A DNA stretch of 64,000 nucleotides from Kitasatospora sp. NBC_01266 (lineage in GTDB: Bacteria; Actinomycetota; Actinomycetes; Streptomycetales; Streptomycetaceae): positions 3,596,001-3,660,000 of the forward strand of contig NZ_CP108458.1 in the NCBI RefSeq assembly GCF_036242395.1, written 5' to 3'. Below are positions 31,513 to 40,472 of this stretch, piece by piece. Under the pieces are notes generated by a model. That model was not told the DNA's origin and did not search any database. It was given only the letters and a program-made list of their open reading frames with translations. The translations under genes were made by a program, and so were the position numbers. Each line of letters begins with the position of its first letter. Position 1 is the stretch's first letter.

Positions 31513-31896
31513 TTAGAAGTCGAGCCCGGCCTCACGGGCCGCGTCCGCCAGGGCGGCGATGCGGCCGGCGTACCGGTTGCCCGCGCGGTCGAAGACGACC
31601 GACTCGATGCCGGCGGCCTTGGCGCGCTCGGCGACCAGGCTCCCGACCTTCTTGGCCAGCTCGGTCTTGTCGCCCTCGGTGCCCTTGATGGACACGTCGA
31701 GGGTGGACGCCGACGCCAGGGTGTGACCCTTGGCGTCGTCGATGACCTGGGCGACCATGTGACGGTTCGAGCGCGTCACAACGAGGCGCGGACGCACCTC
31801 GGTGCCGACGACGCGCTTGCGAACGCGAATCGCGCGGCGCTTACGGGCGGAGGGCTTGTAGGCGTTGCCCTTGCCGATCTTGACAGAGACGCTCAT
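31513..31896 (-). CDS. rplR: 50S ribosomal protein L18
   Basis: 127 residues. [19 protein letters not shown] and the C-terminal [21 protein letters not shown] identify L18, which brings 5S rRNA to the large subunit together with L5. It starts three bases after the rplF stop. Confidence 0.97.
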   Translation of the reverse strand: MSVSVKIGKGNAYKPSARKRRAIRVRKRVVGTEVRPRLVVTRSNRHMVAQVIDDAKGHTLASASTLDVSIKGTEGDKTELAKKVGSLVAERAKAAGIESVVFDRAGNRYAGRIAALADAAREAGLDF

Positions 31897-31899
31897 CGC

Positions 31900-32439
31900 T
31901 TACTTACCACTCTTTCCGACCTTGCGGCGGATGACCTCGCCCGCGTACTTGACGCCCTTGGCCTTGTACGGGTCGGGCTTGCGCAGCTTGCGGATCTTGG
32001 CCGAAACCTCGCCGACCAGCTGCTTGTCGATCCCGTCCACGTGGAACTTGGTGGGCGACTCGACCACGAAGGAGATGCCCTCCGGGGCCTCGATCAGGAT
32101 CGGGTGGCTGTAGCCGAGCTGGAACTCCATGGCGGAGCCCTTCGCTGCGACACGGTAACCAACACCGCTGATCTCCAGCGACTTGCGGTAGCCCGCGGTC
32201 ACGCCGGTGATCATGTTCGCCACCAGCGTGCGGGTCAGGCCGTGCAGGGCCTTCGACTGACGCTCGTCGTTCGGGCGCGAGACGACCAGGGTGCCGGTCT
32301 CGTCCTTGCTGATCTCGATCGGCTCGGCGACGACGTGCGCGAGGGAGCCCTTGGGACCCTTCACACCGACCGTCTGGCCATCGATGGTGACGTCCACGCC
32401 GGCGGGAACCGGGATGGGCAGCCGTCCAATACGCGACAT
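31900..32439 (-). CDS. rplF: 50S ribosomal protein L6
   Basis: 179 residues, two related alpha/beta domains. [20 protein letters not shown] and the C-terminal [16 protein letters not shown] (residues about 152-167) are diagnostic. It lies at the factor-binding site. It follows rpsH by 22 bases. Confidence 0.98.
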   Translation of the reverse strand: MSRIGRLPIPVPAGVDVTIDGQTVGVKGPKGSLAHVVAEPIEISKDETGTLVVSRPNDERQSKALHGLTRTLVANMITGVTAGYRKSLEISGVGYRVAAKGSAMEFQLGYSHPILIEAPEGISFVVESPTKFHVDGIDKQLVGEVSAKIRKLRKPDPYKAKGVKYAGEVIRRKVGKSGK

Positions 32440-32461
32440 TGCTGTACCTCCGTTTCCCGAA

Positions 32462-32869
32462 TTACCAGACGTAGGCGAGAACTTCTCCGCCTACGCCCTT
32501 CTTGGCGGCCTGCTTGTCGGTGAGGAGACCCGAGGACGTGGAGATGATCGCCACGCCCAGGCCGCCGAGCACCTTCGGCAGGTTGGTGGACTTTGCGTAG
32601 ACCCGCAGGCCCGGCTTGCTGATGCGCTTGATACCAGCGATCGAGCGCTCGCGGTTGGGGCCGAACTTGAGCTCGATGGTCAGCTTCTTGCCGACCTCGC
32701 CCTCCTGCGGCTCCTCGACCTTCCAGCTGGAGATGTAACCCTCCTGCTGCAGGATCTGCGCGACGTGCGACTTGATCTTGCTAGCCGGCATCGCCACGGT
32801 GTCGTGGTACGCCGAGTTCGCGTTACGCAGACGCGTGAGCATGTCTGCGATGGGGTCGGTCATGGTCAT
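32462..32869 (-). CDS. rpsH: 30S ribosomal protein S8
   Basis: 135 residues from ATG 32869, with GAGG five bases upstream; a second ATG two codons on is possible. [15 protein letters not shown] and the C-terminal [20 protein letters not shown] are typical. S8 binds helix 21 of 16S rRNA and in E. coli also represses the spc operon. The 265 bases upstream are long for this operon and rich in inverted repeats. Confidence 0.97.
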   Translation of the reverse strand: MTMTDPIADMLTRLRNANSAYHDTVAMPASKIKSHVAQILQQEGYISSWKVEEPQEGEVGKKLTIELKFGPNRERSIAGIKRISKPGLRVYAKSTNLPKVLGGLGVAIISTSSGLLTDKQAAKKGVGGEVLAYVW

Positions 32870-32907
32870 GATGGCCTCAGGCCTCTCTCGCCGTGGTTTC
32901 TCCGCGC

Positions 32908-32966
32908 CAGGTCCCCCCGCCGCACTCCGCGAGGAGTTCGGCAGGGGCACAGACGCAGGGGACCTG
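32908..32966. repeat. Inverted repeat in the rpsH leader
   Basis: CAGGTCCCC (32908-32916) and GGGGACCTG (32958-32966) are perfect complements enclosing about 40 bases that themselves contain a smaller palindrome (CTCCGCGAGGAG). It lies 40 bases upstream of rpsH. Confidence 0.6.
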
Positions 32967-33038
32967 CGGCGTTAGTAAGACTGGGTGCGAGCCCTCCAAG
33001 AGGGCCGCGGACATTCATAGGGAATGCCACGGCAGGGG

Positions 33039-33097
33039 GCCCGACCCCACTACCTTACGGGATCCGGAACTGGAACCCAAAAGTGGTGGGGTCGGGC
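33039..33097. repeat. Inverted repeat after rpsN
   Basis: GCCCGACCCCAC (33039-33050) and GTGGGGTCGGGC (33086-33097) are perfect 12-base complements with a 35-base loop. It lies 40 bases downstream of the rpsN stop and may be a partial terminator or a protein-binding mRNA structure. Confidence 0.6.
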
Positions 33098-33134
33098 GCC
33101 GTCTGCGTCGCTGTGGAACCCAAGCGCTCTGGGA

Positions 33135-33320
33135 CTACCAGGAGCTCTTGGTCACGCCCGGCAGCTCGCCGCGGTGCGCCATCTCACGGAGGCACACACG
33201 GCAGAGGCCGAACTTGCGGTACACCGAGTGCGGACGGCCGCAGCGCTGGCACCGGGTGTAGGCCCGGACGCCGAACTTCGGCTTACGCTCGGACTTCGCG
33301 ATGAGGGACTTCTTCGCCAT
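33135..33320 (-). CDS. rpsN: 30S ribosomal protein S14, zinc-binding type
   Basis: 61 residues, the short type Z form. Zinc ligands are C24, C27, C40 and C43 (RCQRC ... CRVC). Streptomycetes often carry a second, zinc-free S14 elsewhere under zinc-starvation control; that copy is not in this window. It lies five bases after rplE. Confidence 0.97.
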   Translation of the reverse strand: MAKKSLIAKSERKPKFGVRAYTRCQRCGRPHSVYRKFGLCRVCLREMAHRGELPGVTKSSW

Positions 33321-33324
33321 TGGC

Positions 33325-33903
33325 TCACGCCTCCTTGAACGGGAAGCCCAGAGCGCGCAGGAGCGCCCGGCCCTCGTCGTCGGTCTGAGCGGTGGTCACG
33401 ACGGTGATGTCCATACCGCGCTGACGGTCGACCTTGTCCTGGTCGATCTCGTGGAACATGACCTGCTCGGTCAGACCGAACGTGTAGTTGCCACGGCCGT
33501 CGAACTGCTTCGGGGAGAGACCACGGAAGTCGCGGATACGCGGCAGCGCCAGCGACACCAGACGGTCCAGGAACTCCCACATGCGGTCACCACGGAGGGT
33601 GACGTGGGTGCCGATCGGCTGGCCCTCACGCAGCTTGAACTGCGCGATGGACTTGCGAGCCTTCGTCACCGCCGGCTTCTGGCCGGTGATGGCGGTGAGG
33701 TCGCGGATCGCGCCCTCGATCAGCTTGGAGTCGCGGGCGGCCTCGCCCACACCCATGTTGACCACGACCTTGACCAGGCCGGGGATCAGCATGACGTTCT
33801 CGTAGGAGAACTCCTCCTGCAGCTGGCCCTTGATCTCGGCGTTGTAACGCGCCTTGAGGCGGGGGGCCACCTTCTCAACGTTCTCGATGGTCGTCTCAGA
33901 CAT
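33325..33903 (-). CDS. rplE: 50S ribosomal protein L5
   Basis: 192 residues. [20 protein letters not shown] and [18 protein letters not shown] are L5 signatures. L5 binds 5S rRNA and contacts P-site tRNA. The ATG overlaps the rplX stop by one base. Confidence 0.98.
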   Translation of the reverse strand: MSETTIENVEKVAPRLKARYNAEIKGQLQEEFSYENVMLIPGLVKVVVNMGVGEAARDSKLIEGAIRDLTAITGQKPAVTKARKSIAQFKLREGQPIGTHVTLRGDRMWEFLDRLVSLALPRIRDFRGLSPKQFDGRGNYTFGLTEQVMFHEIDQDKVDRQRGMDITVVTTAQTDDEGRALLRALGFPFKEA

Positions 33904-34226
33904 CAGATGTCCTCACCGGTTCGCTTGGCAACGCGGATCTTGTTGCCCTCGTCATCGAAGCGGTAACCAACGCGAGTGACGACCTTCTTGCCGTCCTTCT
34001 CCACGACCAGCTGCACGTTGGAGACGTGCACCGGGGCCTCGACGGTGATGATGCCACCGGCGGTGCCCTGGCCGGGCTTGGTGTGCTTCTTGACCCGGTT
34101 CACACCCTCGACGAGGACCTTGTTCTCGGCGGGCATGGCCTGAATGACCTTGCCCTGCTTGCCGCGGTCCTTGCCGGTGATGACCTGAACCAGGTCACCC
34201 TTCTTGATCTTCATGCTGTTCGCCAT
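33903..34226 (-). CDS. rplX: 50S ribosomal protein L24
   Basis: 107 residues with a KOW motif near the N-terminus ([20 protein letters not shown]) and [12 protein letters not shown]. It is an assembly initiator at the tunnel exit. Three bases separate it from rplN. Confidence 0.97.
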   Translation of the reverse strand: MANSMKIKKGDLVQVITGKDRGKQGKVIQAMPAENKVLVEGVNRVKKHTKPGQGTAGGIITVEAPVHVSNVQLVVEKDGKKVVTRVGYRFDDEGNKIRVAKRTGEDI

Positions 34227-34229
34227 GGG

Positions 34230-34601
34230 TTAGAGCACCTCCGGCGCAAGCGAGATGATCTTCATGAACTTCTTGTCACGCAGCTCGCGGCCCACCGGGC
34301 CGAAGATGCGGGTGCCACGGGGGTCACCATCGGTGTTCTTGAGCACGACGGCGGCGTTCTCGTCGAACCGGATGTACGAACCGTCGGGACGACGGCGCGA
34401 CTTCACGGTGCGGACGATGACGCACTTGACGACGTCGCCCTTCTTGACGGTGCCACCGGGGATCGCGTCCTTGACGGTAGCGACGATGACGTCCCCGATG
34501 CCGGCGTAGCGGCGACCGGAGCCACCGAGAACGCGGATGCAAAGGATTTCCTTCGCGCCCGTGTTGTCGGCGACACGCAGTCGCGACTCCTGCTGGATCA
34601 C
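34230..34601 (-). CDS. rplN: 50S ribosomal protein L14
   Basis: 123 residues. [20 protein letters not shown] at the start and [20 protein letters not shown] near the end are diagnostic. L14 sits at the subunit interface. A 103-base gap with GC-rich inverted repeats separates it from rpsQ. Confidence 0.98.
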   Translation of the reverse strand: MIQQESRLRVADNTGAKEILCIRVLGGSGRRYAGIGDVIVATVKDAIPGGTVKKGDVVKCVIVRTVKSRRRPDGSYIRFDENAAVVLKNTDGDPRGTRIFGPVGRELRDKKFMKIISLAPEVL

Positions 34602-34704
34602 AGCTTTCTCCTGATCGTCAACGAGAGTCGACGGGCCGGCCGCTGCTCACACCGGCGTCCCCGCGGGGACCTGGTGCACATACGGCCGTACCTCATCGGC
34701 TTCG

Positions 34705-34977
34705 TTACTTGGCCTTCTCGAGGATCTCGACGACGCGCCAGCGCTTCGTCGCGGACAGCGGGCGGGTCTCCGCGAGGAGGACCCGGTCACCGATGCCGCA
34801 CGCGTTCTGCTCGTCGTGCGCCTTCAGCTTGTTCGTACGGCGGATGACCTTGCCGTACAGAGCGTGCTTGACGCGGTCCTCGACGGCGACGACGACGGTC
34901 TTGTCCATCTTGTCGCTGACGACGAGACCCTCACGGGTCTTGCGGAAACCGCGCGTCTCGTTGGTGTTCTCAGTCAT
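34705..34977 (-). CDS. rpsQ: 30S ribosomal protein S17
   Basis: 90 residues, OB fold. [20 protein letters not shown] and [20 protein letters not shown] identify it. The ATG overlaps the rpmC stop by one base. Confidence 0.97.
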   Translation of the reverse strand: MTENTNETRGFRKTREGLVVSDKMDKTVVVAVEDRVKHALYGKVIRRTNKLKAHDEQNACGIGDRVLLAETRPLSATKRWRVVEILEKAK

Positions 34978-35201
34978 CAGGCGTTCTCCACCGTCTCGAT
35001 GCCCAGCTCGCGCTCGCGCATCAGGGTGTAGATCCGCGCGATGTCCTTACGGACCAGCCGGAGCCGTCCGTGGTTGTCGAGCTGTCCGGTCGCCGCCTGG
35101 AAGCGGAGGTTGAACAGCTCCTCCTTGGCCTCGCGGAGCTTGGCAACGAGACCCTCGTTGTCCAGCTCGCGCAGCTCAGCAGCCTTGGTGCCGGCCGACA
35201 T
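34977..35201 (-). CDS. rpmC: 50S ribosomal protein L29
   Basis: 74 residues, two-helix protein at the tunnel exit. [21 protein letters not shown] and [18 protein letters not shown] are typical. It overlaps rplP by one base upstream and rpsQ by one base downstream. Confidence 0.97.
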   Translation of the reverse strand: MSAGTKAAELRELDNEGLVAKLREAKEELFNLRFQAATGQLDNHGRLRLVRKDIARIYTLMRERELGIETVENA

Positions 35202-35620
35202 CAGCTCTCACCTGCCTCGCGCCGGACAATCCGGCACTTCATCGGGAGCTTGTGAGCTGCGCGGGTCAGCGCCTCACGAGCCACCTTCTCGTTGGGGTAG
35301 GACAGCTCGAACATGACCCGTCCCGGGTGAACGTTGGCGATCCACCACTCCGGCGAACCCTTACCGGAACCCATGCGGGTCTCGGCAGGCTTCTTGGTGA
35401 GGGGGCGGTCCGGGTAGATGTTGATCCAGACCTTGCCGCCACGCTTGATGTGACGGGTGATGGCGATACGAGCGGACTCGATCTGCCGGTTCGTCACGTA
35501 GGCCGGGGTGACGGCCTGGATGCCGTACTCGCCGAAGGCGAGCTCGGTGCCACCCTTGGACATGCCACGGCGCTTCGGGTGGTGCTGCTTGCGGTGCTTG
35601 ACCCGACGGGGGATCAGCAT
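35201..35620 (-). CDS. rplP: 50S ribosomal protein L16
   Basis: 139 residues. [20 protein letters not shown] and [20 protein letters not shown] are diagnostic. L16 lies near the A-site side of the peptidyl transferase centre. Three bases separate it from rpsC. Confidence 0.98.
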   Translation of the reverse strand: MLIPRRVKHRKQHHPKRRGMSKGGTELAFGEYGIQAVTPAYVTNRQIESARIAITRHIKRGGKVWINIYPDRPLTKKPAETRMGSGKGSPEWWIANVHPGRVMFELSYPNEKVAREALTRAAHKLPMKCRIVRREAGES

Positions 35621-35623
35621 GGG

Positions 35624-36457
35624 TCAGGCCTCCGTTCCGGTGCTCTCAGCAGCCGGCGCCTCGTTCACCGCAGCCGCGGGGGCCTCGGTGTTCGCGGGAC
35701 GACGACCGCCACGGGCGCCACCACGCTCGCCGCCACGGCCACCGCGCTCGCCGCCACGCGCGGGGCGGGCGTCGTTGCGGGCCGGACGGTTGCCCGAGCG
35801 GGCAGCGGCGTTCTCAGCGCGGACCTCGGCGATGTTCTTGACGTCGCCCTTGTAGATCCAGACCTTCACGCCGATACGGCCGAAGGTCGTCTTGGCCTCG
35901 AAGAAGCCGTAGTCGACGTTCGCGCGCAGCGTGTGCAGCGGCACACGACCCTCGCGGTAGAACTCCGAACGGCTCATCTCGGCGCCGCCGAGACGACCGG
36001 AGCACTGGACCTTGATGCCCTTGGCGCCGGACTTCATGGTGCCCTGCATCGACTTGCGCATGGCACGGCGGAACGACACGCGGGAGGACAGCTGCTCCGC
36101 GACGCCCTGAGCCACGAGCTGGGCGTCCAGCTCGGGGTTCTTGACCTCGAGGATGTTCAGCTGGACCTGCTTGCCGGTCAGCTTCTCGAGGTCGCCGCGG
36201 ATGCGGTCGGCCTCGGTGCCACGGCGACCGATGACGATGCCGGGGCGAGCGGTGTGGATGTCGACGCGGACGCGGTCGCGGGTGCGCTCGATCTCGACCT
36301 TGGAGATACCGGCGCGCTCCATGCCCTTCGTCATCATGCGACGAATGGCAACGTCTTCCTTGACGTAGTCCTTGTACAGCTTGTCGGCGTACCAGCGGGA
36401 CTTGAAGTCCGTGCTGATGCCGAGGCGGAACCCGTGCGGGTTAACCTTCTGGCCCAT
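35624..36457 (-). CDS. rpsC: 30S ribosomal protein S3
   Basis: 277 residues. The KH domain with [19 protein letters not shown] (near residue 78) and the C-terminal domain are complete up to about residue 215. A further 60 residues form a low-complexity tail with repeated RGGERGG-like units, then an acidic Ala-rich end; similar tails are seen in other streptomycetes. It lines the mRNA entry site. It overlaps rplV by one base. Confidence 0.97.
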   Translation of the reverse strand: MGQKVNPHGFRLGISTDFKSRWYADKLYKDYVKEDVAIRRMMTKGMERAGISKVEIERTRDRVRVDIHTARPGIVIGRRGTEADRIRGDLEKLTGKQVQLNILEVKNPELDAQLVAQGVAEQLSSRVSFRRAMRKSMQGTMKSGAKGIKVQCSGRLGGAEMSRSEFYREGRVPLHTLRANVDYGFFEAKTTFGRIGVKVWIYKGDVKNIAEVRAENAAARSGNRPARNDARPARGGERGGRGGERGGARGGRRPANTEAPAAAVNEAPAAESTGTEA

Positions 36458-36804
36458 TACCGGGTCCCTTCCTTGCTGCTGACGACCACGGTGATGTGGC
36501 TGGTCCGCTTGCGGATCCGGTAGGCACGGCCCTGGGCACGCGGACGGAACCGCTTCAGGGTCGGGCCCTCGTCAACGTACGCCTCGCTGATGACGAGGTC
36601 GTCCACGTTGTTGTGGTTGTAGTTGTGCGCGGCGTTGGCGATGGCGCTGTTGAGCACCTTGCCGACCGGCACGGTGGCGGCCTGCGGAGCGAACCGCAGG
36701 ATCGCCTGGGCCTCCGTGGCGTTCAGGCCACGGATGAGGTCCACCACGCGGCGGGCCTTCATGGGCGTGACGCGGATGTACCGCGCCTGGGCCCTGGCTT
36801 CCAT
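36457..36804 (-). CDS. rplV: 50S ribosomal protein L22
   Basis: 115 residues from ATG 36804 ([20 protein letters not shown]). The tunnel beta-hairpin region [20 protein letters not shown] is present; this is where macrolide resistance changes occur. The frame continues nine codons upstream without support. Confidence 0.97.
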   Translation of the reverse strand: MEARAQARYIRVTPMKARRVVDLIRGLNATEAQAILRFAPQAATVPVGKVLNSAIANAAHNYNHNNVDDLVISEAYVDEGPTLKRFRPRAQGRAYRIRKRTSHITVVVSSKEGTR

Positions 36805-36861
36805 GGTTGTCCCCTTAATGGAGTAAGTCATTGAGTCGTTCTGGCCGTGAAGCTCAGGCGA

Positions 36862-37143
36862 CTAGCGACGCTTCGACTTGCGGTCGTCCTTGACGTGGCC
36901 GCGGAAGGTGCGGGTCGGAGCGAACTCGCCCAGCTTGTGGCCGACCATCGACTCGGTGACGAACACCGGGACGTGCTTGCGACCATCGTGGACCGCGATC
37001 GTGTGACCGAGCATGCTCGGGCTGATCACGGAGCGGCGGGACCAGGTCTTGATGACGTTCTGGGTACCGGCTTCATTCTGTACGTCCACCTTCTTGATGA
37101 GGTGGCCGTCGATGAAGGGGCCCTTCTTGAGACTGCGCGGCAT
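36862..37143 (-). CDS. rpsS: 30S ribosomal protein S19
   Basis: 93 residues. [19 protein letters not shown] and [20 protein letters not shown] are diagnostic. S19 is in the 30S head beside S13. It follows rplB by 11 bases. Confidence 0.98.
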   Translation of the reverse strand: MPRSLKKGPFIDGHLIKKVDVQNEAGTQNVIKTWSRRSVISPSMLGHTIAVHDGRKHVPVFVTESMVGHKLGEFAPTRTFRGHVKDDRKSKRR

Positions 37144-37154
37144 CTGACCTGCTC

Positions 37155-37991
37155 CTAGCGCTTCTTGTTGGTCTTGCGGCGGCGCACGATGAGGGCGTCC
37201 GAAGCCTTGCCGGGCTTACGGGTGCGACCCTCCTTCTTGCCCCACGGCGAAACCGGGTGGCGACCACCGGAGGTCTTACCCTCACCACCACCGTGCGGGT
37301 GGTCGATCGGGTTCATGGCCACACCACGCACGGTCGGGCGAACGCCCTTCCAGCGCATACGGCCGGCCTTGCCCCAGTTGATGTTCGACTGCTCGGCGTT
37401 GCCGACCTCGCCGATGGTGGCGCGGCAGCGAACGTCGACCAGGCGGATCTCGCCGGAGGGCATGCGCAGGTGCGCCATGCGACCCTCACGGGCGAGCAGC
37501 TGGATGCCGGAGCCCGCGGAACGGGCCATCTTGGCACCGCCACCGGGACGCAGCTCCACCGCGTGGATGGTGGTACCAACCGGGATGTTGCGCAGCGGCA
37601 GGTTGTTGCCCGGCTTGATGTCGGCCGCGGGGCCGTTCTCAATCCGGTCACCCTGGGTGATGCCACGCGGGGCGATGATGTAGCGCTTCTCGCCGTCCGC
37701 GTAGTGCAGCAGCGCGATGCGCGCGGTGCGGTTGGGGTCGTACTCGATGTGCGCGACCTTGGCCGGCACGCCGTCCTTGTCGTGACGACGGAAGTCGATC
37801 ACGCGGTAGGCGCGCTTGTGTCCGCCACCCTGGTGGCGAGCGGTGATACGACCGGCGTTGTTACGGCCGCCCTTGCTGTGCAGGGGGCGAACCAGCGACT
37901 TCTCCGGCGTGGACCGCGTGATCTCTACGAAGTCGGCCACGCTGGAGCCACGACGGCCCGGCGTAGTCGGCTTGTACTTGCGGATGCCCAT
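37155..37991 (-). CDS. rplB: 50S ribosomal protein L2
   Basis: 278 residues, full length. [17 protein letters not shown], the RNA-binding domain, and the C-terminal [16 protein letters not shown] (with the conserved His of DHPHGGG) are intact. L2 is required for subunit joining and peptidyl transfer. Confidence 0.98.
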   Translation of the reverse strand: MGIRKYKPTTPGRRGSSVADFVEITRSTPEKSLVRPLHSKGGRNNAGRITARHQGGGHKRAYRVIDFRRHDKDGVPAKVAHIEYDPNRTARIALLHYADGEKRYIIAPRGITQGDRIENGPAADIKPGNNLPLRNIPVGTTIHAVELRPGGGAKMARSAGSGIQLLAREGRMAHLRMPSGEIRLVDVRCRATIGEVGNAEQSNINWGKAGRMRWKGVRPTVRGVAMNPIDHPHGGGEGKTSGGRHPVSPWGKKEGRTRKPGKASDALIVRRRKTNKKR

Positions 37992-38036
37992 TTGGCTCTC
38001 TCGTCCTCGTCCTTATCGACGATCACGATCCCCTTG

Positions 38037-38354
38037 TCAGGAGACCGGACCACCGAAGATGTCGATGCGGTTGCCCTCAGCCAGCGTCACGATGGCGCGC
38101 TTGGTGTCCTTGCGCTTGCCAAAGCCCGTCTTGGAGCGCTTGCGCTTGCCCTGACGGTTGAGCGTGTTGACGGACTCGACCTTGACCGAGAAGACCGCCT
38201 CGACGGCCTGCTTGATCTGGGTCTTGTTGGCACCGGGCGACACGACGAACGTGTACTTGTTCTCGTCGAGGAGCGCGTAGCTCTTCTCGGAGATGACCGG
38301 CTTCACCAGAACGTCACGGGGGTCCGTGAACGTCTTGCTCGTAACGTCGCTCAT
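38037..38354 (-). CDS. rplW: 50S ribosomal protein L23
   Basis: 105 residues. [26 protein letters not shown] N-terminus (residues about 15-36) and the loop region [15 protein letters not shown]23 docks trigger factor and SRP at the tunnel exit. The ATG overlaps the rplD stop by one base. Confidence 0.97.
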   Translation of the reverse strand: MSDVTSKTFTDPRDVLVKPVISEKSYALLDENKYTFVVSPGANKTQIKQAVEAVFSVKVESVNTLNRQGKRKRSKTGFGKRKDTKRAIVTLAEGNRIDIFGGPVS

Positions 38355-39031
38355 CAGGCGGCGCTCCCTTCGAGCTCGCCCTCAGCGGCAACGGCCTTGG
38401 CGGACGCGGCCGGACCGGCCACGAAACGCTCGAAGGCGGCCTGGGTGAAGACCACATCGTCGGAGACGAGCACGTCGTAGGTGTTCAGCTGACCGGCGTC
38501 CAGGATGTGCACGTTCGGCAGGTTGCGAGCGGACTTGAGGCCCAGCTCGTCCGAGCGCTCGACGACCAGGAGGACGTTCTTGCGGTCGGTGATCTTGCCG
38601 AACAGGCCCTTGGCGGCCTTGGTCGACGGCGCCTCGGTCGCGGTCACGCCGGTGATGACGTGAATGCGCTCGTGGCGGGCCCGGTCGGTGAGCGCACCGC
38701 GCAGAGCGGCGGCGATCATCTTCTTCGGGGTCCGCTGCGAGTAGTCGCGCGGCACGGGACCGTGCACAACGCCACCGCCGGCGAACTGCGGCGCACGGGT
38801 CGAGCCCTGACGAGCCCGGCCGGTGCCCTTCTGGCGGTACGGCTTGCGGCCGCCGCCTCGGACCTCGCCGCGAGTCTTGACCTTGTGGGTACCCTGACGG
38901 GCCGCAGCGAGCTGCGCCACGACGACCTGGTGCATCAGCGGAACGCTGACCTTGGCGTCGAAGATCTCGGCGGGCAGCTCGAGGCTGCCGGTCTTGTCGC
39001 CCGAGGGCGACAGGATGTCAATGGTGCTCAT
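38354..39031 (-). CDS. rplD: 50S ribosomal protein L4
   Basis: 225 residues. The tunnel loop [20 protein letters not shown] is at about residues 60-79, and the C-terminal domain is complete. In E. coli L4 represses its own S10 operon; whether that holds here is unknown. It starts four bases after the rplC stop. Confidence 0.97.
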   Translation of the reverse strand: MSTIDILSPSGDKTGSLELPAEIFDAKVSVPLMHQVVVAQLAAARQGTHKVKTRGEVRGGGRKPYRQKGTGRARQGSTRAPQFAGGGVVHGPVPRDYSQRTPKKMIAAALRGALTDRARHERIHVITGVTATEAPSTKAAKGLFGKITDRKNVLLVVERSDELGLKSARNLPNVHILDAGQLNTYDVLVSDDVVFTQAAFERFVAGPAASAKAVAAEGELEGSAA

Positions 39032-39035
39032 ATCC

Positions 39036-39683
39036 TCACAGCCCCTTCGCCGCGGTGCGGACGAGGACGAGGCCGCCGTTCGGGCCCGGGATGGCTCCCT
39101 TGATCAGGAGCAGCCCCTTCTCCGCGTCAACGGCGTGGATGGTCAGGTTCTGGGTGGTCACGCGCTCGTGGCCCATCCGGCCGGCCATCTTCAGGCCCTT
39201 GAACACACGACCCGGGGTGGCGCAGCCACCGATCGAGCCGGGCGAACGGTGCTTGCGCTGCACGCCGTGACCGGCGCCGAGGCCCTTGAAGTTGTGACGC
39301 TTCATGACACCGGCGAAGCCCTTGCCCTTGGAGGTGCCGGTCACGTCGACCTTGACACCCGCCTCGAACAGCTCGGCGGTGATCTCCTGGCCCAGCGTGT
39401 ACTCGGACGCGTCCGAGGTACGCAGCTCGACCAGGTGGCGGCGCGGGGTGACACCGGCCTTGGCGAAGTGACCCGCGAGGGGCTTGTTCACCTTGCGGGG
39501 GTCGATCTCGCCGAAACCGATCTGCACGGCGTTGTAGCCGCTCGCGCTGTCGGCGGTGTGAACCTGGGTCACGACATTCGGCCCGGCCTTGACGACGGTC
39601 ACCGGAACGATCCGGTTGTTCTCGTCCCAGACCTGGGTCATGCCGAGCTTCTCGCCCAGGATGCCCTTAATCTGCTTTGCCAT
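39036..39683 (-). CDS. rplC: 50S ribosomal protein L3
   Basis: 215 residues. [20 protein letters not shown] at the start and [19 protein letters not shown] in the loop that nears the peptidyl transferase centre. It follows rpsJ by 14 bases. Confidence 0.98.
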   Translation of the reverse strand: MAKQIKGILGEKLGMTQVWDENNRIVPVTVVKAGPNVVTQVHTADSASGYNAVQIGFGEIDPRKVNKPLAGHFAKAGVTPRRHLVELRTSDASEYTLGQEITAELFEAGVKVDVTGTSKGKGFAGVMKRHNFKGLGAGHGVQRKHRSPGSIGGCATPGRVFKGLKMAGRMGHERVTTQNLTIHAVDAEKGLLLIKGAIPGPNGGLVLVRTAAKGL

Positions 39684-39697
39684 CTTCGTCGCGCCTC

Positions 39698-40006
39698 TCA
39701 GAGCTTGATCTCGATGTCGACGCCGGCCGGAAGGTCGAGGCGCATCAGCGAGTCAACGGTCTTCGGGGTCGGGTCGAGGATGTCGATCAGACGCTTGTGA
39801 GTGCGCATCTCGAAGTGCTCGCGCGAGTCCTTGTACTTGTGCGGCGAGCGGATGACGCAGTACACGTTCTTCTCAGTGGGCAGCGGCACCGGGCCCGCGA
39901 CCTGCGCACCAGTACGAATCACCGTCTCGACGATCTTCTTCGCCGAGGAGTCGATGACCTCGTGGTCGTAGGCCTTGAGCCGGATGCGGATCTTCTGTCC
40001 CGCCAT
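39698..40006 (-). CDS. rpsJ: 30S ribosomal protein S10
   Basis: 102 residues, full length. [20 protein letters not shown] and the C-terminal [12 protein letters not shown] are diagnostic. S10 is also NusE, partner of NusB in antitermination. It is the first gene of the S10 cluster, which runs on without a break to rplO. Unlike in many bacteria, tuf is not just upstream. Confidence 0.98.
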   Translation of the reverse strand: MAGQKIRIRLKAYDHEVIDSSAKKIVETVIRTGAQVAGPVPLPTEKNVYCVIRSPHKYKDSREHFEMRTHKRLIDILDPTPKTVDSLMRLDLPAGVDIEIKL

Positions 40007-40472
40007 GGCTACTCAGTAGTCCTTTGTCTCGTCTGCTGCTTCTACTGCCGAATTCGTCCGGCGGACTCCTCCGGTGGCACTCCTGGGTGGTTACCCTCCG
40101 GCCCCCGCGCTCGGGCGTGTCGCGCCCGCGCTTAAGAAAAGGGAAAGCCCTCTTCGAGAGGATCCGGATTGCCTTGCACCCACAGAACGCCGGGTCGAGG
40201 CCCCGCCCACGCTTCCCGGAAGATTCCCGTACGTCCGCCCCGCAGCTGCCGCGGTGTCGCTTACACACCACTGCGTCCACACACAGCACGTGAACACATG
40301 AACGGCCATCACGGGAACGACGAGTACATGGGACTCGCTTCCGGTCCTCCCGACGGGAGGCGCGCAGCATCGGCACTCAACCGAGCAACTTGGACATCCT
40401 GCCATAACAGGAGATGGGAACGCGAATCGGGGCCGACGTGGTCTGCACCACGCCGGCCCCGATCGTCACCCG
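40007..40472. other. S10 operon leader and intergenic region
   Basis: 466 bases without a convincing gene. The region nearest rpsJ (about 40020-40400) must hold the promoter and leader of the S10 operon. Several open frames here read as arginine-rich nonsense. I see no clear -35/-10 pair. The far end holds the terminator of the GT-C gene (40426-40463). Confidence 0.6.
40426..40463. terminator. Terminator of the minus-strand GT-C gene
   Basis: ATCGGGGCCGACGTGGT (40426-40442), loop CTGC, ACCACGCCGGCCCCGAT (40447-40463): 17 bp with one mismatch. It lies 10 bases after the stop of the 593-residue membrane protein. Confidence 0.8.

Noticed and set aside
36457..36831. Nine-codon N-terminal extension of rplV
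   Set aside because: The extension has no ribosome-binding site and MEARAQARY is the normal L22 start.
40091..40405. Minus-strand open frame upstream of rpsJ
   Set aside because: Low-complexity composition, no ribosome-binding site, and it lies in the expected promoter and leader of the S10 operon.
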